64,000 nucleotides of DNA from Agriotes lineatus (Eukaryota; Arthropoda; Insecta; Coleoptera; Elateridae): contig OW679197.1 in the NCBI GenBank assembly GCA_940337035.1, positions 38,756,466 through 38,820,465 on the forward strand, read 5' to 3'. This document shows positions 61,001-64,000 of the stretch, piece by piece (the first letter of the stretch is position 1; the number at the start of each line of letters is the position of its first letter). The position numbers were made by a program, and so were the translations under genes. Below the pieces are notes generated by a model that worked only from the letters and a program-made list of their open reading frames with translations, was not told the DNA's origin and searched no databases.

Positions 61001-64000
61001 ATGCTCCCTTATTTTCGTATATATTTTGCTTATGGCGGGGGGGGGGGGGGGCGTTTTTCAAAAACTTTATAGTGCTGTATCTCAGTAACCATTGGTTAGG
61101 TAAGGTTAGGATAGGTAAGGTTAGGTTAAGTTAGGTTAGGTTAGGTTAGGTTAGGTGGCGCGCAGTGTGACTTGTTATTAGCCTTCGGTGAGGTACGCTG
61201 CACGGCGTCCCGCCGAAGGCCCCAGAGTGTTTTCCACGAGAAAAAACTTTATAGTGCTGTATCTCAGTAACCATTGGTCTGCCCCGAATGTCTCCAGCAG
61301 CAATATTGTTCAGCTCGACGAGACGCGTCGAATGGTGTATAGCACATGTCGATCGGAGTTGGTCGCTAAACTAGATTGTTACCCAGTTTCCTCAAATCTG
61401 CTGCAGATTGTTTTATTTTTTAGTACACTTGGCAGACTTAGTCCACTAAAAAACTGTCTTCTGACATTATTCTTTATTTTTCCAGGGATTGTACCACAGT
61501 TCCGCCTGATTCTGTTCCTAGAGCATATAATTGATTGTTGAGTGTCCTCTCATATTCTTCTCTTGTTTCTGGGTTTTCTAGCTTCTTTAATGTAATTTTG
61601 ATATATTTTTTCGTTGGTTTTTTGTTGGTTTTCTGATTAATGTGTTTGCTGCCAGTAATCTATGATTTATATGAAGTTCTGCTCTTCTAATTACTTTGAC
61701 ATCTTGTAGTGTGTGTCTCATGCTTTTGGTTAGTGTAGTCTACCACGCCATTGTGTCCAAGTTGCTCAACTCTTATGTTATTTTGTATATCGTATGTTTA
61801 AAAAAGGTGTTTCTGTTAGTAGTTTGTTGGTTATACAGAAATCATTTAGTTTCCTAAAGCTTATGGCCTCCCAACTGATCACCGTTGTTTTTATTCCATC
61901 GTTTACGATTATTCTTACTTCTTTCGTTATTGGAGTTTTTATCTAAGTGTATACCCTTTATCAAATTGTAATGGGATAAAAACGATTTTACGACCAACCA
62001 AACATGGCACCACGTTGGGCTGCCAGTTTGGAACATACTAAATTCAATATCACGACAACGTGCCAGTCGGTATTTACGAGCTAAACGACTAGCACGTAAG
62101 CTAACTCGCTAAATCGAGAATGTACTACATAGGACCTCTGCCCCAGCCCGTTATAAAGGAGTTGCCAACTAACTTCAGTGGAGCGAGGGGGGGTCCGACA
62201 CGAGATCACTCAGGGCAACGGCCTAATAAACGAAAAACAGACCTACCATTTGTTAAACTCACTAGAACAGCTGGCAATTTCCTCTTTTTTTGATCTCTAC
62301 CATTCCTAAGTTTTGTAGTTTATATTTTTCTGTCCTCTATTATCTCTGCTTCCTTCCTTGTTAATGTATTGATGTTCCACGAATCAAATTGTATCCTGTT
62401 TCTTGCCTGTTGTCTTTGATCTATTCATCCATTTCTGAGGCTTTCGTAGTTTCTCTGATTGGTCCGTTACTTCTGGACAGCTGGCCTTTTCGTTCATGGC
62501 TGTTTATTGTGTCTTCGTGCTGAATTTGCTTGCTTGCTCGTTTCATAGCCCTTCTGACATAAATTAATCTTAACACGTTAATCGCCGCAATACAAATTCA
62601 GAAATGGGTCTCAAGGGCCAACTACGTAGAAGAAACAATAAAACATATCTAATATTGAAACGCCTATAAATAGGCAGCCAAATACGCTATCCAAGGGGTA
62701 AATGTGTTGTTGGGTATAGGAGGCCACGTGCATTAGGCAAAGCATGTAAAGTTACGCACAATGAGAAGCTACCGTGAATCACACGGCCACGAAAACTTTT
62801 CAACGTGAGATGCAAGTTAGCATCACACGGCGCTGTAAATAAAAAGATTGAAATGCACGTTAGCTTCACGTGGCGATTAACGTGTTAAATTCAAGATCTG
62901 GTGTAACGTATTCTACCTGCAAATAAAAAGCTTTGAAAACAGTAGCATTTGTTTTATTACTACTGTAGAAGTTGTTGAATACTTAATTACTTTGAAATAA
63001 ATATGTAACTTAATAAAATAACATATCCTTTAAATCGCTAGTCGTTTGAATTGACATCTGGGCACTCATTCTTAGCAAATACACCATATATCGTATTTTT
63101 AGATCTGTGGCTAATTCAATTGAAGCAGTTCCTACTACCAGTACAGGTTTTAAAGAATTTGAATTTAAATTGCAACCTGTTTTAGAAACAAGTAAGGTAG
63201 TAAAAATAATAAAAATAGCATTGAAAATTACATAGATCACTTTTAGACTATCCCTTGAAAGATGTAATATCACCCAGCATATTTACATTTCCCAAGGAGG
63301 AAAAATATTTGATCGATATCAAAAGCAAGCAAATGTGCAGGAATACAATACCGTTCTTGCAGAACCAAATGTCTCAAGATCTAACAGACAAGCTCATCAA
63401 GCTGCAGCCGAAAACTACAGTTGTAGACAATGATAGAACCTTATACTTTGATTATGTTTACAGCAATGTGGCGAAGCTTATGAAATGTAATTTGAACGAT
63501 TTAGAGTCCGAAGAAAATTGTGAATGTGTTACTAAGGTATTTTTCAAAATATTTAAAGATTCAGACATTGCAATTTTTGTTTTTGTAGATGTTGTGCGTT
63601 TCTGAACAACTAATACTAAACGTACATCAATTTTTACAAGAATTAGAAAGAAGTACCCATGTTGAAAACCAAGGAAAAATTAATGTGATGTATTTGGAAT
63701 ATAATTTCGAAAACATCAGTTTAAACCAGTCACTTTTCGATACGAAGTTGGTCGTTTATTTATTTCGGGAGTCCCGTAATACAATTTTATTGTTTCAGAC
63801 CATGGTGTAACAATGAAATGGGCATAGCTGCAAGGCAAAGTATTGCGTGTATTTCTGAAATACTGCCGTACAATAGTTATCTAAGAGGGTATTTATTACA
63901 GAATAAACGACTCATCTTTACAGAAAATAAAACATATGTACAATATCTATCAATCGTTAAATCTAAACTTGAAAACAAATATTCAAATAATTTCGATTAT
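49022..64000 (+). CDS. ATRIP: ATRIP, ATR-interacting checkpoint protein (3' incomplete)
   Basis: ATRIP recruits ATR kinase to RPA-coated single-stranded DNA. I join exons 49022-49165, 49221-49691, 49743-49861, 63278-63536, 63589-63746 and 63799 to the window edge; phases agree and 451 codons are open. Residues 22-44 (DDLWGDNLDAKDVEDC) form the acidic RPA-binding motif, then a Ser/Thr-rich stretch. Residues about 140-240 form the coiled coil (MKIQKLQEQYVAKEGEVSIL). Introns 1, 2, 4 and 5 are 50-55 nt; intron 3 is 13.4 kb. The acceptor for exon 4 (CACCCAG at 63277) was chosen because it alone keeps the phase after exon 3; an extra exon inside intron 3 cannot be excluded. Donor GTTGGT of intron 5 is weak. 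Identity rests on the N-terminal architecture, not on strong identity. Confidence 0.8.
49862..51460. other. ATRIP intron 3, first part
   Basis: AT-rich intron. Apart from the palindrome at 50715-50915, I see no coding signal. Confidence 0.5.
50715..50915. mobile_element. Palindromic MITE in ATRIP intron 3
   Basis: The ends TGTTTTACGTTTGGCAGTAC and GTACTGCCAAACGTAAAACA are exact inverted repeats. Arms extend about 80 bp (AAATCTATGTCAAATTCGAG / CGAATTTGACATAAGATT). It is related to the interior of 52023-52345. Confidence 0.8.
51907..56879. repeat. Tandem array of six hAT-like units (about 753 bp)
   Basis: Units run 51915-53071 (with an internal insertion), 53080-53832, 53841-54593, 54602-55354, 55363-56090 and 56099-56871. 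Each begins (T/C)AGA(G/A)(A/T)TG and ends CATCACTA, an inverted pair of hAT type. Each boundary, including both outer ones, carries the octamer ATCATACA or ATCATGCA. Clusters of GAATATTC palindromes lie near both unit ends. No ORF is conserved. Confidence 0.9.
52023..52345. mobile_element. 323 bp MITE inserted in the first array unit
   Basis: The termini TACAGTGCCTTTATATAGAC and its complement are perfect for about 24 bp. The flanks GTTATTGA (52015-52022) and GTTATCGA (52346-52353) differ by one base, and the sixth unit shows the uninterrupted GTTATTGA target. The interior contains a smaller palindrome related to 50715-50915. Confidence 0.85.
57760..58379. other. ATRIP intron 3, no feature recognised
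   Basis: AT-rich. TGTAGTTCTG (58260-58269, in AATTGTAGTTCTGGC) and CAGAACTACAATT (58355) form a weak inverted pair. Confidence 0.35.
58390..58492. repeat. Palindromic repeat with GC-rich core
   Basis: GTTAATGAAGGCGATTAATAATC pairs with its near complement at about 58470-58492, around a core CGAACGAGCGATAGCGAGTG. Confidence 0.6.
58607..58760. repeat. Two-copy 78 bp tandem repeat
   Basis: 58607-58684 and 58685-58760 share ACAGTTAATTAATGA, ATCAAAAACAGTGTATTAAT and TCTATTAATCCATCCTTTTT. Confidence 0.8.
58761..59390. other. ATRIP intron 3, no feature recognised
   Basis: AT-rich without repeats or ORFs of note. Confidence 0.4.
59394..59581. mobile_element. 188 bp PIF/Harbinger-like MITE
   Basis: Arms of about 60 bp start GGGCCGGTTGCAGAAAGCAA and are nearly perfect complements. 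TAA flanks both sides (59391-59393, 59582-59584), fitting the Harbinger three-base target. Confidence 0.85.
59585..60374. other. ATRIP intron 3, no gene recognised
   Basis: AT-rich. A G run lies at about 60260 and a TTATTA microsatellite near 60295. Confidence 0.4.
60571..60876 (+). repeat. Interstitial telomere-like array, TTGGG then TTAGG
   Basis: About 306 bp of pentanucleotides. The left part is TTGGG/TCGGG with TTGAG and TAGGG variants, the right part mostly TTAGG. TTAGG is the common insect telomeric repeat. Confidence 0.9.
61093..61155 (+). repeat. Short TTAGG array
   Basis: About 63 bp of degenerate TTAGG units, followed by the same flanking block as the longer array. Confidence 0.85.
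61400..62560 (-). pseudogene. Highly decayed LINE remains
   Basis: Broken minus-strand readings include RRAELHINHRLLAANTLI and TKNQRKNI with many stops, resembling the linker region between endonuclease and RT of non-LTR elements. The repeat at 62000-62248 interrupts it. Confidence 0.3.
62000..62248 (-). repeat. Dispersed repeat, copy 2 (uninterrupted)
   Basis: The reverse complement aligns with 45504-45626 plus 46789-46911. It lacks the 1155 bp element, so it serves as a related empty site. Confidence 0.65.
62561..63277. other. ATRIP intron 3, last part
   Basis: AT-rich. CACGTTAATCGCC-type words occur at 62570 and, inverted, at 62870 (GGCGATTAACGTG), framing 300 bp with CACGGC/CACGTGGC motifs; this may be another degraded inverted repeat. 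The exon 4 acceptor lies at its end. Confidence 0.4.
63278..64000 (+). CDS. ATRIP: ATRIP exons 4-6 (partial)
   Basis: Exon 4 encodes IFTFPKEEKYLIDIKSKQM through CECVTK, exon 5 MLCVSEQLILNVHQFLQEL to FDT, and exon 6 PWCNNEMGIAARQSIACIS and onward to the edge. These are mostly helical, with hydrophobic heptad-like spacing, in line with the helical repeat C-terminal part of ATRIP. Frames remain open to the last base. The assignment to the same gene as 49022-49861 comes from phase, orientation and expected order. Confidence 0.7.

Larger units (their letters stand above)
60375..61377. mobile_element. 1 kb inverted-repeat structure containing TTAGG arrays
   Basis: The arms 60375-60503 and 61249-61377 are reverse complements with few mismatches (TCTAGTTTAGC, GACATGTGCTATACAC, GCTGAACAATATTGCTGCTG). 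Inside, two TTAGG-type arrays are each followed by the same block of about 95 bp (GGCGTGCAGTGTGACTTGTT..., 60875-60960 and 61155-61235). No transposase. Confidence 0.75.

Noticed and set aside
63247..63277. Acceptor TTTTAG at 63246 for ATRIP exon 4
   Set aside because: It breaks the reading phase after exon 3. The CACCCAG acceptor at 63277 keeps it, unless an undetected exon lies in between.

Overview
The window is AT-rich eukaryotic DNA from an arthropod, most likely an insect. The evidence is spliced genes with mostly 48-62 nt introns, BEL/Pao, Penelope-like and jockey/RTE-like retroelements, and pentanucleotide TTAGG arrays (the usual insect telomere repeat). A beetle is a reasonable guess, but the sequence alone does not settle the order.

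Three host genes can be supported. (1) A BRMS1/Sds3-like Sin3-HDAC subunit gene lies on the + strand at 716-1420 as a single exon. (2) SRPRA, the signal recognition particle receptor alpha subunit, lies on the - strand at 2448-16919. I reconstructed it as 8 exons encoding 627 residues; exons 6 and 7 are separated by a 12.2 kb intron full of transposon debris, while the other introns are 48-69 nt. (3) ATRIP, the ATR-interacting checkpoint protein, lies on the + strand from 49022 to beyond the window end. Six exons (451 codons) are visible and intron 3 is about 13.4 kb. The first two genes converge.

Everything else is mainly mobile DNA. 2.8-15 kb (SRPRA intron): a hAT BED-finger relic, a 5'-truncated LINE, an endonuclease-type LINE split by an LTR-like insert and an inverted-repeat element and flanked by 174 bp direct repeats, and a hAT MITE with an exact 8 bp target duplication. 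17-25 kb: LINE tails, several MITEs, and a Tc1/mariner-like element without its catalytic core. 25.1-30.9 kb: a BEL/Pao element (-) with two LTRs that read identically but a broken coding region. 31-37 kb: a tandem repeat, a tRNA-derived SINE, Penelope-like fragments, MITEs. 37.4-38.0 kb: a P-element-like MITE carrying C2H2 zinc-finger fragments. 38.3-43.7 kb: a second BEL/Pao element (+), nearly intact but without recognisable LTRs. 45.6-46.8 kb: an element with a THAP-domain relic. 47.4-48.4 kb: a Helitron.

The most striking structure is in ATRIP intron 3. A 6.28 kb insertion bounded by hAT-type termini and an exact 8 bp target duplication (CCTCTTAA) contains six head-to-tail copies of a second hAT-like unit (about 753 bp). 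Every unit boundary carries the same 8 bp word (ATCATACA/ATCATGCA), and the first unit carries a third 323 bp insertion with its own 8 bp duplication. This looks like a satellite array arising by tandem amplification of a transposon together with one copy of its target duplication. Further on (60.4-61.4 kb) a 1 kb inverted-repeat structure encloses interstitial TTAGG/TTGGG arrays.

No bacterial-type operon, CRISPR array or functional tRNA/rRNA gene was seen.
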